Both the position numbers and the translations under genes were made by a program. The notes under the pieces are model-generated. The model was not told the DNA's origin, ran no database searches, and saw nothing but the letters and a program-made list of their open reading frames with translations. A stretch of DNA of 64,000 nucleotides from Luteibacter yeojuensis (GTDB lineage: Bacteria; Pseudomonadota; Gammaproteobacteria; Xanthomonadales; Rhodanobacteraceae), in the NCBI RefSeq assembly GCF_011742875.1, contig NZ_JAAQTL010000001.1, positions 1 through 64,000 of the forward strand, given 5' to 3'. Shown in pieces: positions 17,226-27,015 of this stretch; the stretch's first letter is position 1; each line of letters begins with the position of its first letter.

Positions 17226-18092
17226 CTACAGGTCGAGGCGGAGCGACAGGTCGATGGCGCGGACGTGCTTGGTCAGGGCACCGCTGGAAATGAAGTCCAC
17301 GCCAGTCTCCGCAATGGCGCGGATCGTGTCGATCTCGACGTTGCCGGAAACCTCCAGCGGAATCCGTCCCGCCGTGAAGGCCACGGCCTCGGTCAGCATC
17401 TCAGGCGTGAAGTTGTCGAGCAGGGCGCGGTCGGCACCGGCGGATACCGCCTGCGCCAGTTCATCCAGCGATTCCACTTCGACGATCAGCGGCAGGTCCG
17501 GATGGATGGCGCGTGCGGCACGCACGGCGGCGGGAATGCCCCCGGCGGCAATGATGTGGTTTTCCTTGAGCATCATCGCGTCGAAGAGGCCCATCCGGTG
17601 ATTGGTGCCGCCACCGCAACGTACCGCGTACTTCTGGGCCCGGCGCAGGCCCGGGATCGTCTTGCGGGTGTCCAGAACGCGCGTGTGCGTGCCGGCGATC
17701 GCTTCGGCGTAGCGTGCCGTGACGGTGGCCGTCGCGGAGAGCAGCTGGAGGAAATTCAGCGCCGAGCGTTCCGCCGTCACCAGTGCGCGCGCCTTGCCGG
17801 CGAGCCGGCAGATGGCCGTTCCAGGCGCGACGCGGTCGCCGTCGTTGGCGAGCCATTCGATCCGCACGTCCGGATCGAGCTTGCGGAAGCATGCGTCGAA
17901 CCACGCCGAGCCGCAGAGGACCGCATCTTCGCGGCACGTCAGCACGGCCGTGGCGGAGGCGCCGGGATCGAGCAGGTCGGCGGTCGCATCGCCAGGGCCG
18001 ACATCCTCGGCGAAGGCGCGTTCCACATCGGCAAGGATCTCGCTGGCCGGCGGGAGTGCCTCGGCGAGGTGTCGCGGGTCGGGTGGGTTCAT
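17226..18092 (-). CDS. nadC: Nicotinate-nucleotide pyrophosphorylase (carboxylating), quinolinate phosphoribosyltransferase
   Basis: Converts quinolinate and PRPP to nicotinate mononucleotide, CO2 and PPi in de novo NAD synthesis. 288 aa, the usual length. Signature DTRKTIPGLR at residues 141-150, then KYAVRCGGGTNHRMGLFDA and KENHI, and the phosphate-binding C-terminal block VEVSGN-like (LEVSGNVEIDTIR) with FISSGALTKH. It is a single gene; nadA and nadB are not nearby. Confidence 0.96.
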   Translation of the reverse strand: MNPPDPRHLAEALPPASEILADVERAFAEDVGPGDATADLLDPGASATAVLTCREDAVLCGSAWFDACFRKLDPDVRIEWLANDGDRVAPGTAICRLAGKARALVTAERSALNFLQLLSATATVTARYAEAIAGTHTRVLDTRKTIPGLRRAQKYAVRCGGGTNHRMGLFDAMMLKENHIIAAGGIPAAVRAARAIHPDLPLIVEVESLDELAQAVSAGADRALLDNFTPEMLTEAVAFTAGRIPLEVSGNVEIDTIRAIAETGVDFISSGALTKHVRAIDLSLRLDL

Positions 18093-18148
18093 CGTGCGGC
18101 GGTGTCCATGGAAGAGGCCGCTACCTTACCAAGATCCTTCGCCGGTCC

Positions 18149-18226
18149 TGTAGGAGCCGCTATAGCGGCGAGACCCGCCTGGCGACGCGGTCGCGAGGGT
18201 TCCTCGCCGCTATAGCGGCTCCTACA
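18149..18226. repeat. REP pair, inward arrangement (REP-7)
   Basis: Two inverted GTAGGAGCCGCTATAGCGGC arms with GGCGACGCGGTCGCGAGGG in the spacer. It lies between the nadC start and the DUF1631 stop. Confidence 0.95.
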
Positions 18227-18241
18227 GGGGATCCGGGCGGA

Positions 18242-20503
18242 TCAGCCTTCCGGCTGGCGGAGCTTCTCGACGATGGCGTCCATCGCGCGATCGAACAGGA
18301 GCGTGGAATCGAGTACACGCGCCGTGCCGTTCGCGAAGGCCTGGGCAAGGCCCGCGAGGCTGTGGTCGGCCACCTTGAGGCCGCGACGGTTCACGAAGAG
18401 GTAGCGGCCGCTGATCGGGCTGATCCAGGAAAGCTTCGCGCGGTCGGTGGTGCCGTCGGCGGCGACGAATTCGAGCCACTGACCCACCTTCAGCTCGCGC
18501 GCCTGGGCGAGGTAGCGTTCGTCGAACGCCTCGTCGAGGAGGGAATCCACCTCGTCGTCCGGCTCCGGCGCGGCCACCGGTTCCTCGATGGCCTGGATCG
18601 CTTCCGGCAGCGGCATCACGCTGGCGACGATCGTCCCCGAGGCCGTTTCCGGCGCCGCCTCACCCAGTTGCTGACGATAGAAGGCGTGCAGCTGGGCGAG
18701 CAGTTGTTCGGTATCGGCCTCCTGGAAGGCGACAGCGGCCAGGCCGCGGCGCAGGCCGCGCTCGATGCCAGGCAGCATGGCGCGCAGGTCGCGGCGGCTG
18801 TTGAGGTCGTGCACGGGACGCGCGCTGGCGATGAATTCGTCGATGAAGCGCAGCGACTCGCGGAACTCGTGCGACTCCTCGCCCTGGCGGAGCAGGGTGA
18901 GCACGATGTAGTTGGCCCATGCACGCGTGAGCACGCCATAAACGAGTGGCGGCAGCGAGGCGCCGCCGATGCGGCCGACGATCTCCTGCGCGGCGCGACG
19001 ACGGGCGTGTTCGAGTTTCTCGCGCCCGCGGGTGGATTCGGCCACGCGCTGCTCGGCCAGTTCAGCGCGCTTGCGGCTGACATCGAGGAAATCCTGCAGT
19101 TCGGCGGCGAGCTTCGTGAAGATGGCCACGTCGTCGTCGAACTCGTGCAGCAGCCGCTCGACGATCGACTTCACCTTGTCGAACAGGCGGCCGTCGCGAT
19201 CGGCCTCGGCCGACCAGCCCTTCGCGGCATCGGCCAGCGCATCGAGCAGTTGACGTGCCGGATGCGATTTGTGCGCGAACATCCGGCGGTCGAGCAGGCC
19301 GACCTTGAGGTAGGGGATCTGCAGGCGCGCGAGCATCACTTGCATCTCGGCCGGCAGGTTGTGGTCTTCGAGGATGAACTCGAAGAGCATGCCCACCAGG
19401 TCGATGGTGTCCTCGTCCATGCCGGACACGTGCGCGGTCTGCTGGCCGCGCAACTGGCCGATCTGGGCGAGCAGTTGTTCCTTCAGCTGGGCCACGTCGC
19501 GGGTGACGTCGGCCTGCGTGGCGAGCGGCGCCGCGTTGCTGGGCAGCACGGCGATCTGGCTCTGCAGCAGCGTCAGCGCGCCGAGCAGCTCGGTGGCGCT
19601 GGGCAACGGTCCCGTCGCCAGCGGCATCCCACCCGTGCCGAGGACGGCCGCGTCGCCGCGCCGCGCGGAGAACAGCGCATGCAGCGACTGCATGAACTCG
19701 GCGGCGGCCGCGTCCGTGACCGGCGCGGCGACCTGCGCCGGCGCGACGGCAGCCGATACCGGGCCGATGGGGGCGGGCGCGTCGCTGCGTCGCGTGGGAA
19801 TCTCGTGGCGCAGCTGGGGCAGCACGCCGGCGGCCGCCAGTTCATTGTTGATGTCGTCGTAAAGCTCGTCGATGCCGGCGAGCACGTAGCGATCGAACAG
19901 CTTGTAGATGATCAGCTTGACGCGGACCTCGACCATCAGCTCGCGCATCGCCTGGCGGAACGCGCCGGCGAGGGAGGCGGGGCCGACCGGGTTGCTGGCG
20001 TCGTCCATCTTGGCGCCGCCGCAGATCACCGACAGGCGCTGGTTCACGGCGAACAGGGCGCGCGCAAGGCGCTGCTCGTTCTTGCCGATCATGCTGGTGA
20101 TGGCGAGCGATTCCTCCAGCTCGTTCTCGCCGACGAGGCTGAGCTCGATGTTGGCGAGCGGGCGCGCGTTCGCGTCGCTATCCGGGGCACGCGTACGGCC
20201 CGCGGAGAAATCGGCCAGGTCACGCGCGACCTGGCCGAGGAACGTGCGTTCGACGATCGCGCGCTTCTTGCGTACTTCGCGCATGCCATCGAAGAACTGG
20301 GTCTGTGCCGCGTTGTTCTCGGCTTTCTCGGCCAGGTCGAACAGTGCGTCGTCGATGTTCTCGAACATGTTCGAGGCCAGCGCGTGCAACCGCTTGGTAG
20401 CCAGGCCGCGCACCGTCACCAGCAGCTCGCCCACGCGCTCGCTGCGCGGGTCCAGGCGCTGGCTCAGATCGACGACGTTGGACGGCTCGCTCGCGTTGTT
20501 CAT
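18242..20503 (-). CDS. DUF1631 family protein, 753 aa
   Basis: Large cytosolic protein of the DUF1631 family; the biochemical role is not established. The ATG at 20503 gives a hydrophilic start (MNNASEPSNVVDLSQRLDP). The whole length is helical and charged, with no P-loop or membrane helix. The C-terminal about 100 residues (LKVGQWLEFVAADGTTDRAK, ISGRYLFVNRRG) form a compact beta-rich segment that recalls a PilZ-like barrel, but the canonical RxxxR and D/NxSxxG c-di-GMP residues are not visible. A CRP/Clp-like palindrome lies 67-82 bases upstream. Confidence 0.85.
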   Translation of the reverse strand: MNNASEPSNVVDLSQRLDPRSERVGELLVTVRGLATKRLHALASNMFENIDDALFDLAEKAENNAAQTQFFDGMREVRKKRAIVERTFLGQVARDLADFSAGRTRAPDSDANARPLANIELSLVGENELEESLAITSMIGKNEQRLARALFAVNQRLSVICGGAKMDDASNPVGPASLAGAFRQAMRELMVEVRVKLIIYKLFDRYVLAGIDELYDDINNELAAAGVLPQLRHEIPTRRSDAPAPIGPVSAAVAPAQVAAPVTDAAAAEFMQSLHALFSARRGDAAVLGTGGMPLATGPLPSATELLGALTLLQSQIAVLPSNAAPLATQADVTRDVAQLKEQLLAQIGQLRGQQTAHVSGMDEDTIDLVGMLFEFILEDHNLPAEMQVMLARLQIPYLKVGLLDRRMFAHKSHPARQLLDALADAAKGWSAEADRDGRLFDKVKSIVERLLHEFDDDVAIFTKLAAELQDFLDVSRKRAELAEQRVAESTRGREKLEHARRRAAQEIVGRIGGASLPPLVYGVLTRAWANYIVLTLLRQGEESHEFRESLRFIDEFIASARPVHDLNSRRDLRAMLPGIERGLRRGLAAVAFQEADTEQLLAQLHAFYRQQLGEAAPETASGTIVASVMPLPEAIQAIEEPVAAPEPDDEVDSLLDEAFDERYLAQARELKVGQWLEFVAADGTTDRAKLSWISPISGRYLFVNRRGLKVADHSLAGLAQAFANGTARVLDSTLLFDRAMDAIVEKLRQPEG

Positions 20504-20569
20504 CGCGCATCCTGGATATGTACTGGCCCCCGCCCGAGGCGCCATTGTGCGGGAACGAATGCTTTATAG

Positions 20570-20585
20570 CGTGACTTGCGTCACG
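20570..20585. promoter_or_regulatory. CRP/Clp-like palindrome, CGTGA-N6-TCACG
   Basis: CGTGACTTGCGTCACG is a perfect palindrome apart from its 4-base centre and has the same form as the site at 9931. It overlaps the end of the Trm112-like gene and sits in the promoter region of the DUF1631 gene. Confidence 0.4.
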
Positions 20586-20871
20586 GATTTTGTGCGCGAC
20601 CCGTTTCCGGAGTAAAGCCCGCCAGTTGGAGGGTACCGATGCCCGCGTCGGGGAGCATGACAGGGATGCCGTCCTCCACCCGATAGACGACTTGGCCGTC
20701 GGTGGTGATCAGGCCTTCGGAGATGGCCTCGGCGACCTTTTCGCCGGCCACGGTGTCGACCGAGCCGGCACGGATGGCGCTGTTGAGCTGATCGCGCTCC
20801 GCCGCCGAAAGCGGGCGGAGGGGGCGCTTGCTGACCGGGCAGCAGAGGATGTCGAGGAGACGCTTGTCCAT
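20581..20871 (-). CDS. Trm112 family protein (YcaR-like)
   Basis: 96 aa from the ATG at 20871. Begins MDKRLLDILCCPVSKRPLR, the Trm112 signature, with the later block VYRVEDGIPVMLPDAG. Bacterial members are small proteins, often near lpxK/kdsB, that may support methyltransferases as Trm112 does in eukaryotes; here the neighbours are DUF1631 and purE instead. The middle is longer than in the 60-aa E. coli YcaR, and the second cysteine pair is not visible. Confidence 0.88.
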   Translation of the reverse strand: MDKRLLDILCCPVSKRPLRPLSAAERDQLNSAIRAGSVDTVAGEKVAEAISEGLITTDGQVVYRVEDGIPVMLPDAGIGTLQLAGFTPETGRAQNP

Positions 20872-20914
20872 GGATAGGGCCGCCGGAGGGGCCACCTTAT
20901 GAAAGGAATGCCTT

Positions 20915-20920
20915 TACAAT
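20915..20920 (+). promoter_or_regulatory. Candidate -10 box of purEK
   Basis: TACAAT lies 24 bases before the purE ATG, next to a small palindrome AAAGG-AATG-CCTTT (20902-20915). No good -35 box is visible. The classic PurR box is absent. Confidence 0.3.
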
Positions 20921-20943
20921 AGCGACTTTTGGGTGCTCCGGCC

Positions 20944-21455
<512 letters not shown>

Positions 21456-21459
<4 letters not shown>

Positions 21460-22610
21460 GTCGCGCCCTTCCTACCGTAGGCATCCTCGGGGGCGGCCAG
21501 CTCGCCCGCATGCTGGCCCTGGCCGCGGCGCCGCTGGGCATCCGCACCCTGGCGGTCGACGCGTCGGCCGACGCCTGCGCCGGCCAGGTCGCTGAGCTCC
21601 TCATCGCGGGCTGGAGCGACGAGGCCGCCCTTGCGGACTTCGCCCGCCGGGTCGATGCCGTCACCTTCGATTTCGAGAACGTCCCGGCGGCGACCGCCGA
21701 GCGCCTGGCCGGACAGGTCGCGGTCCATCCCAATCCGCAGGCACTTGCCGTGGCCCAGGACCGCCTTGCCGAAAAGACCCTGTTTCGCGAATCGGGCCTC
21801 GACACGCCCGGGTTCGCCGCGGTGGACACCCGCGACGACCTGGTCGCGGCGGTCGAACGCATCGGCCTGCCCGCCATCCTGAAGACGCGCCGGCTCGGCT
21901 ACGACGGCAAGGGCCAGTTCCGCCTGAAGACGGCCGCCGACATCGACGCGGCCTGGGCGGCCCTTGGCGAGGCGGCGGCGAAGCACGGCCTGATCCTCGA
22001 GGCCTTCGTGCCCTTCGACCGCGAACTGTCGGTCGTGGCCGTGCGCGGCCGCGACGGCGAGTTCCGGACCTGGCCGCTCACCCGCAACTGGCACGTCGAC
22101 GGCGTCCTGTCGCTGAGCCTCGCACCCGCCCCGGGCACGTCCGACGCACTCGAGCAGGCCGCCGTCGCGCAGGCGAAGGCCATCGCCGAGCGGCTCGGGT
22201 ACGTGGGCGTGTTCGCGCTGGAGCTGTTCGTCCGGGGCGGGGAACTGCTCGGCAACGAGATGGCTCCCCGCGTGCACAACTCCGGGCACTGGACCATCGA
22301 GGGTGCGCATACCAGCCAGTTCGAGAACCATATCCGCGCCGTGCTGGGCCTTCCGCTGGGGGATACCGGCGCCCGCGGCGCGAGCGCCATGCTCAACTGG
22401 ATCGGCGAGATGCCCGATCCCGCGCCCGTGTTGTCCGTCGCCGATGGCCACTGGCATGACTACGGAAAGGAAGCGCGCCCCGGCCGCAAGGTGGGTCACG
22501 CGACCATCTGTGCCAGCGACGCCGGCAGCCTGCGGGCGAAGCTGGTGGAAGTGGGGTCGGGGCTGGGGCGCGAGGCCCAGGTGGCCCCGGCGATCGAGGT
22601 GCTGGGCTAG
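21456..22610 (+). CDS. purK: N5-carboxyaminoimidazole ribonucleotide synthase
   Basis: ATP-grasp enzyme that makes N5-CAIR from AIR, bicarbonate and ATP, the substrate of PurE. GTG start at 21456 inside the purE stop; 384 aa. Visible blocks: [18 protein letters not shown] (nucleotide-binding N-domain), [26 protein letters not shown] (ATP-grasp loop), [17 protein letters not shown], and [17 protein letters not shown] near the C-terminus. Confidence 0.97.
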
Positions 22611-22646
22611 TCCCGGCCCGCCGGCCCATCCTGTGGCAAGGGCCTC

Positions 22647-22724
22647 TGTAGGAGCCGCTATAGCGGCGAGGAAACCTGGCAGCACGCCCGCAAGATTTCC
22701 CTCGCCGCTATAGCGGCTCCTACA
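22647..22724. repeat. REP pair, inward arrangement (REP-8)
   Basis: Standard arms with spacer GGAAACCTGGCAGCACGCCC. It fills the gap between the convergent ends of purK and sodB. Confidence 0.95.
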
Positions 22725-22736
22725 GCGGGAAGGTGC

Positions 22737-23318
22737 TCAGGCGAGATTCTTCGCCGCGAACTCCCAGTTGACGATGTTCCAGAACGCTTCCAGATACTTC
22801 GGACGGGCGTTGCGGTAATCGATGTAGTAGGCGTGCTCCCACACATCGGCCGTGAACAGCGGCTTGTCGCTGCCGGTGATCGGGGTGGCCGCGTTCGAGG
22901 TGTTCACGATGGCCAGCGAACCGTCCGGACGCTGCACCAGCCAGGTCCAGCCCGAGCCGAAGTTGCCGGCGGCCTGCTTGACGAACTCTTCCTTGAACTT
23001 GTCGACCGAGCCGAAAGCCTTGACCAGCGCATCGGCCAGCTTGGCCGGCGGCTCGGCCTGCTGCGAGGCCGGACGCATCGAATGCCAGTAAAACGTATGG
23101 TTCCAGATCTGCGCGGCGTTGTTGAAGATGCCGCCCGAGGAGGTCTTGACGATATCTTCCAGGCTCTTGCCCTCGAACTCCGTACCCTTGATCAGGTTGT
23201 TGAGATTCGTCACGTAGGCCTGGTGGTGCTTGCCGTGGTGGAACTCCAGCGTCTCGGCGGAGATATGCGGTTCCAGGGCATTCTTCTCATAGGGGAGCGG
23301 GGGAAGTTCGAACGCCAT
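22737..23318 (-). CDS. sodB: Superoxide dismutase, iron type
   Basis: Dismutates superoxide to H2O2 and O2 in the cytosol. The ATG at 23318, preceded by AAGGAG, gives 193 aa. Metal ligands are His27, His74, Asp158 and His162 ([11 protein letters not shown]). Gln70 in NAAQIWNH is the residue that marks the Fe form; the Mn-type Gln in the C-terminal half is missing. It is divergent from grxD, another iron/redox gene, with an 82-base shared region. Confidence 0.96.
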   Translation of the reverse strand: MAFELPPLPYEKNALEPHISAETLEFHHGKHHQAYVTNLNNLIKGTEFEGKSLEDIVKTSSGGIFNNAAQIWNHTFYWHSMRPASQQAEPPAKLADALVKAFGSVDKFKEEFVKQAAGNFGSGWTWLVQRPDGSLAIVNTSNAATPITGSDKPLFTADVWEHAYYIDYRNARPKYLEAFWNIVNWEFAAKNLA

Positions 23319-23400
23319 TGCGGGACTCCTTAGCGGTGGCTGGGGGAAAGGGACTGATACACTATGCAACTACTCGCATTCTAATGATGAAAACCGAGCT

Positions 23401-23724
23401 ATGGACGTCGTAGACGAGATCAAGGCCATCGTGGCGGCCCACCCGATCGTGCTTTTCATGAAAGGCACGCCGGAATACCCCACCTGTGGCTTCTCCGACC
23501 GGGCGGTCAAGGCCTTGCAGGCCGCGGGCGCGACGTTCCATTTCGTGAACGTGCTGGCGGATCCGCGCATTCGCGCCGGGCTGCCGCATTACTCGAACTG
23601 GCCCACCTTTCCGCAGCTGTTCCTCCTCGGCGAGTTCATCGGCGGCTGCGACATCGTCGAAGACCTGCACGCCGCGGGCGAGCTGAAGCGCATGGCAGCA
23701 GACGTGGCGGGGGCGGCCTCGTGA
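23401..23724 (+). CDS. grxD: Monothiol glutaredoxin, Grx4 type
   Basis: 107 aa. Monothiol active site CGFS with Cys29, plus the WPTFPQLFLLGEFIGGCDIV block for glutathione binding. Grx4-type proteins bind a [2Fe-2S] cluster as dimers or with BolA and act in iron-sulfur trafficking. The start has the weak ribosome site GAAAACCGAG. The stop overlaps the GTG of the next gene by 4 bases. Confidence 0.96.
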   Translation: MDVVDEIKAIVAAHPIVLFMKGTPEYPTCGFSDRAVKALQAAGATFHFVNVLADPRIRAGLPHYSNWPTFPQLFLLGEFIGGCDIVEDLHAAGELKRMAADVAGAAS

Positions 23725-24488
23725 GCGTCCTGCCGTCCGCCCGCCTTCCCGAAGGCTGGGCGATCGCGCCCGGCGCACTGGCCGGCCGCGTGGTCATCGT
23801 GACGGGTGCGACGGGCGGCCTGGGCGGCGAAACGGCGAAGGCCGCGATGCGCGCGGGCGCCACGGTGGTCATCACCGGGCGCAAGGTCCGTGCCCTGGAG
23901 AAGCTCTACGACGAACTCGTGGCGCTCGGCGCGGGCGAGCCGGTGATCCACCCGCTCGACCTCGAAAGCGCCACGCCGAACGATTACGCCGCGCTGGCCG
24001 AAGGCATCGAGAAGGAATTCGGTCGGCTGGACGGCATCGTGCATGCCGCCGCGCACTTCAACGAACTCACGCCCATCGCGATGCACAAGCCGGACGACTG
24101 GCTGCGTGCGATGCAGGTCAATGTTTCCGCGCCGTTCGCGCTCACCCAGGCCTGCATGCCCCTGCTCGCGAAGGCCGAAGACAGCGCCGTGGTCTTCGTG
24201 CTCGACGATCCGGACCTCGTCTCCCGTGCCCACTGGGGTGGCTACGGCGTGTCCAAGGCCGCGGTGGAGCGCATGGCCGCGGTGCTGCATGCCGAGAACG
24301 GCCGCGGCGCGCTGCGCGTGCACGCGCTGCTCCCCCCGCCGATGCGCACGGCACTGCGCCGCGCCGCCTACTACGGCGAGAACACCCTGGAAAAACCGCT
24401 GCCCACGGCCTCGGCCGAAGCGATCGTGTACCTGCTTTCCGGGGCGGCCGCGAACGCGCGCGGCACCGTGCTCGATATCCGCGACTGA
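23721..24488 (+). CDS. Short-chain dehydrogenase/reductase, YciK-like
   Basis: 255 aa, GTG start overlapping the grxD stop. Rossmann motif TGATGGLGGETA near residue 30; the catalytic region has Tyr and Lys in YGVSKAAVERM. The serine of the usual S-Y-K triad falls in the VVFVLDDPDLVSRAHWGGYG segment, where Ser is displaced. It resembles YciK, an SDR of unknown substrate. Cofactor preference cannot be read with confidence. Coupling to grxD suggests shared expression. Confidence 0.88.
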   Translation: MSVLPSARLPEGWAIAPGALAGRVVIVTGATGGLGGETAKAAMRAGATVVITGRKVRALEKLYDELVALGAGEPVIHPLDLESATPNDYAALAEGIEKEFGRLDGIVHAAAHFNELTPIAMHKPDDWLRAMQVNVSAPFALTQACMPLLAKAEDSAVVFVLDDPDLVSRAHWGGYGVSKAAVERMAAVLHAENGRGALRVHALLPPPMRTALRRAAYYGENTLEKPLPTASAEAIVYLLSGAAANARGTVLDIRD

Positions 24489-24500
24489 GGAGCTGTACCC

Positions 24501-25109
24501 ATGGAAACGCAGATGACCACCCTGTCAGCGGGCATCCTGCTGTTCCTCATCATGGATCCGCTGGGCAACATTCCCCTGTTCCTGGCCCTGCTGAAGGACG
24601 TTCCGCCGCAGCGCCGGCGCAAGGTGATGATCCGCGAACTGCTGATCGCCCTGGCGGTGCTCGTGGCGTTCCTGCTGGGCGGCCAGTACATCCTCAAGGT
24701 GCTGCAGCTGCGCCAGGAATCGGTGAGCATCGCCGGCGGCATCGTGCTCTTCCTCATCGGCATCCGCATGGTCTTTCCGCCCGTGGAGGGCGGCGTGTTC
24801 GGCAAGCCGGGGGAGGGCGAACCGTTCATCGTCCCGATGGCGATTCCCGGTGTGGCCGGACCTTCGGCAATGGCCGCCCTGTTGCTGCTGACCAATTCCC
24901 AGCCAGGCCGCACGGCGGAGTGGGGCATCGCCCTCTTCCTTGCCTGGTTTGCCACGGCGGCGATCCTGCTCAGCTCCACCTTCCTGTTCCGCTGGCTGGG
25001 CGAAAGCGTGCTTACCGCCATGGAGCGGTTGATGGGCATGTTGCTTATCGCCCTGTCGGTTCAGATGTTTCTGAGCGGTCTCTCCGCTTACCTTCATATT
25101 GCCGTCTGA
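24501..25109 (+). CDS. MarC family integral membrane protein
   Basis: 202 aa with about six hydrophobic helices. Family landmarks: FLIMDPLGNIPLFLALLK at the N-terminus, VPMAIPGVAGPSAMAALLLL in the middle and MERLMGMLLIALSVQMF near the C-terminus. MarC/YhgN proteins resemble transporters, but the substrate is unknown; the former link to multiple antibiotic resistance in E. coli was not upheld. AGGAG precedes the ATG by 10 bases, and the gene follows the SDR by 12 bases, so it is probably in the same operon. Confidence 0.9.
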   Translation: METQMTTLSAGILLFLIMDPLGNIPLFLALLKDVPPQRRRKVMIRELLIALAVLVAFLLGGQYILKVLQLRQESVSIAGGIVLFLIGIRMVFPPVEGGVFGKPGEGEPFIVPMAIPGVAGPSAMAALLLLTNSQPGRTAEWGIALFLAWFATAAILLSSTFLFRWLGESVLTAMERLMGMLLIALSVQMFLSGLSAYLHIAV

Positions 25110-25204
25110 TCGACGTCCGGCACATTGCCGCAAGAACATACGTGGCGGTAGGGTTACTGTCATAATTGCCCGCGAGCATGTGGACGTCTAAGGGAGCCCA
25201 AGCC

Positions 25205-26914
25205 ATGCTGAGCATCGATCAGACCCTGCTGGAGCGCGTGCCGTGGCTGGCGCAGCATCCACGCCTCCGCAAGCCCATCGTCGGTGTATTGGAAAGCCTT
25301 GCCCACGAAGATCGCTTCAACCGCACGCTGGCACTCGCCGGTGGGGCGCAGGGTTTCGAGTTTTGCGAGAAGACGCTCGATTACCTCGGTGTCAGCTGCC
25401 GCGTCACCGAGCGCGAGCGCGAGAACATCCCGGTCGAAGGTCCGCTGATCGTCGTCGCCAACCACCCGCTGGGCATGGTCGATGCGATCGCGCTGATCCA
25501 GCTGATCGGCTCGGTGCGCCGCGACGTCCGTATCCTCGGCAACGACGTGCTCGCCGCCGTGCCGCAACTCGGGTCGCTGCTCCTGCCCGTGGACGTGTTC
25601 GGCAAGGGCACGAGTTCGCGGATGCGCGCGGTGTTCCGCGCCATCGAAGCCGGCGAGGTCCTCATCATGTTCCCGGCCGGCGAAGTCTCGCGCGTGCGTC
25701 CGAACGGGGTGCGCGACGGCAAGTGGGCCGACGGTTTCGCGCGCATCGCCATGCGTGCCGGCGTGCCGGTCCTGCCCGTGCACATCGCCGCGCGCAATTC
25801 CGTGGCCTTCTACGGCCTGTCCATGCTGGCCAAGCCACTCAGCACGGCCATGCTTCCGCGCGAGGCGACCTCGGGCCGGCAGCGCGTGGGTTTCCGCATC
25901 GGCAAGCTGGTGGATGCGGAGGAACTGAAGCAGGCCAGCGGCGGCTCGTCCGAGCAGGCCGCGAAGCTCATGCGCCGCCACGTCTATCGCGTGGCTCGTC
26001 AGCGCGGCCTGATCTTCGGCGGACAGACGCCGCTGGCGCATCCGGAGCCGGTCGAACGCGTCGTCGCGGAACTCGACAAGGCCGAACTGCTGGCCGAACT
26101 GCCGGACGGCAAGAAGATCCTGCTGATGCAAGGCGCGACCGACAGCTATGCGCTGCGCGAGATCGGCCGCCTCCGCGAACTCACCTTCCGCCGCGTGGGC
26201 GAGGGCACCGGCAAGCGCCGCGACCTCGACGCGTACGATCCGCTCTACGAGCACCTGGTGCTGTGGGACGCGAAGGCGTTGCGTATCGTCGGCGCGTACC
26301 GCTTCGGTCACGGCGGACGCCTGATCGCCGACCACGGCATGCGTTCGCTGTACACCTCGAGCCTGTTCGATTACTCGCCCGCGCTCGAGTCGCGTCTCGC
26401 CCAGGGTCTCGAACTCGGGCGCAGCTTCATCGCGCCCGCCTACTGGCGCTCGCGCGCGCTCGACCAGCTGTGGCAGGGCATCGGCCTCTACCTGCAGCGC
26501 CATCGCGACCTGCGTTACCTCTTCGGTCCGGTGAGCATGTCGGTGAGCATGCCGCGCGAAGCGCGCGAATGGATCGCGGCGGCGCATCAGCATTTCTTCG
26601 GCGCGCCTGGGCTGGCCGCCGCCCGCCTGCCGTTCGTGATCCCGGAATCGACCCTCGAATCCGTGCGCCGCGAACTGGAAGGCCTGGACCCGGCCGCCGG
26701 CCTGGGCAAGCTCAAGCACCGCCTGGACGCCCTGGGCGTGACCTTGCCGGTGCTTTACCGCCAGTACGTGGACCTGGTCGAACCGACGGGTGTGCAGTTC
26801 CTCGCTTTCGGCGAGGACCCGGACTTCGCCGGCTGCGTCGACGGCCTGGTGATGCTCGACCTGGCCTCCCTCAAGCCGGCGAAGCGCTCCCGCTACCTGG
26901 GCAAGGCCGACTGA
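25205..26914 (+). CDS. Two-domain acyltransferase (PlsC-like plus GNAT-like), OlsF-type ornithine lipid synthase candidate
   Basis: 569 aa. The N-terminal half is a lysophospholipid acyltransferase: NHPLGMVDAI holds the catalytic His/Asp with one residue more than the usual HX4D spacing, as in hemolysin-like members, and FPAGEVSR matches the acceptor-binding block. The C-terminal half (from about residue 300) is an N-acyl-amino-acid synthase/GNAT-like domain with LRELTFRRVGEGTGKRRDLD, LVLWD and LELGRSFIAP, as in OlsB. This fused layout is that of OlsF, which carries out both steps of ornithine lipid synthesis. The lipid product is inferred. It is likely transcribed alone. Confidence 0.85.
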   Translation: MLSIDQTLLERVPWLAQHPRLRKPIVGVLESLAHEDRFNRTLALAGGAQGFEFCEKTLDYLGVSCRVTERERENIPVEGPLIVVANHPLGMVDAIALIQLIGSVRRDVRILGNDVLAAVPQLGSLLLPVDVFGKGTSSRMRAVFRAIEAGEVLIMFPAGEVSRVRPNGVRDGKWADGFARIAMRAGVPVLPVHIAARNSVAFYGLSMLAKPLSTAMLPREATSGRQRVGFRIGKLVDAEELKQASGGSSEQAAKLMRRHVYRVARQRGLIFGGQTPLAHPEPVERVVAELDKAELLAELPDGKKILLMQGATDSYALREIGRLRELTFRRVGEGTGKRRDLDAYDPLYEHLVLWDAKALRIVGAYRFGHGGRLIADHGMRSLYTSSLFDYSPALESRLAQGLELGRSFIAPAYWRSRALDQLWQGIGLYLQRHRDLRYLFGPVSMSVSMPREAREWIAAAHQHFFGAPGLAAARLPFVIPESTLESVRRELEGLDPAAGLGKLKHRLDALGVTLPVLYRQYVDLVEPTGVQFLAFGEDPDFAGCVDGLVMLDLASLKPAKRSRYLGKAD

Positions 26915-26929
26915 ACTTTCGCCACCTTC

Positions 26930-27015
26930 TGTAGGAGCCGCCATGGCGGCGAGGGCAATCTGGCCTCGCCGCGTCATCGCTCCGTGGGCTTCTCGCCGCC
27001 ATGGCGGCTCCTACA
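26930..27015. repeat. REP pair, inward arrangement, ATGG variant (REP-9)
   Basis: Arms GCCGCCATGGCGGC on both sides; the spacer shares TCCGTGGGCTTCTCGCCGCC with REP-5. It lies 15 bases behind the acyltransferase stop. Confidence 0.95.

Noticed and set aside
23319..23400. Fur box between sodB and grxD (AATGCGA-N4-TTGCATA on the minus strand)
   Set aside because: The half-sites are imperfect and the spacing is one base short of the usual Fur site; not enough to report as a feature.
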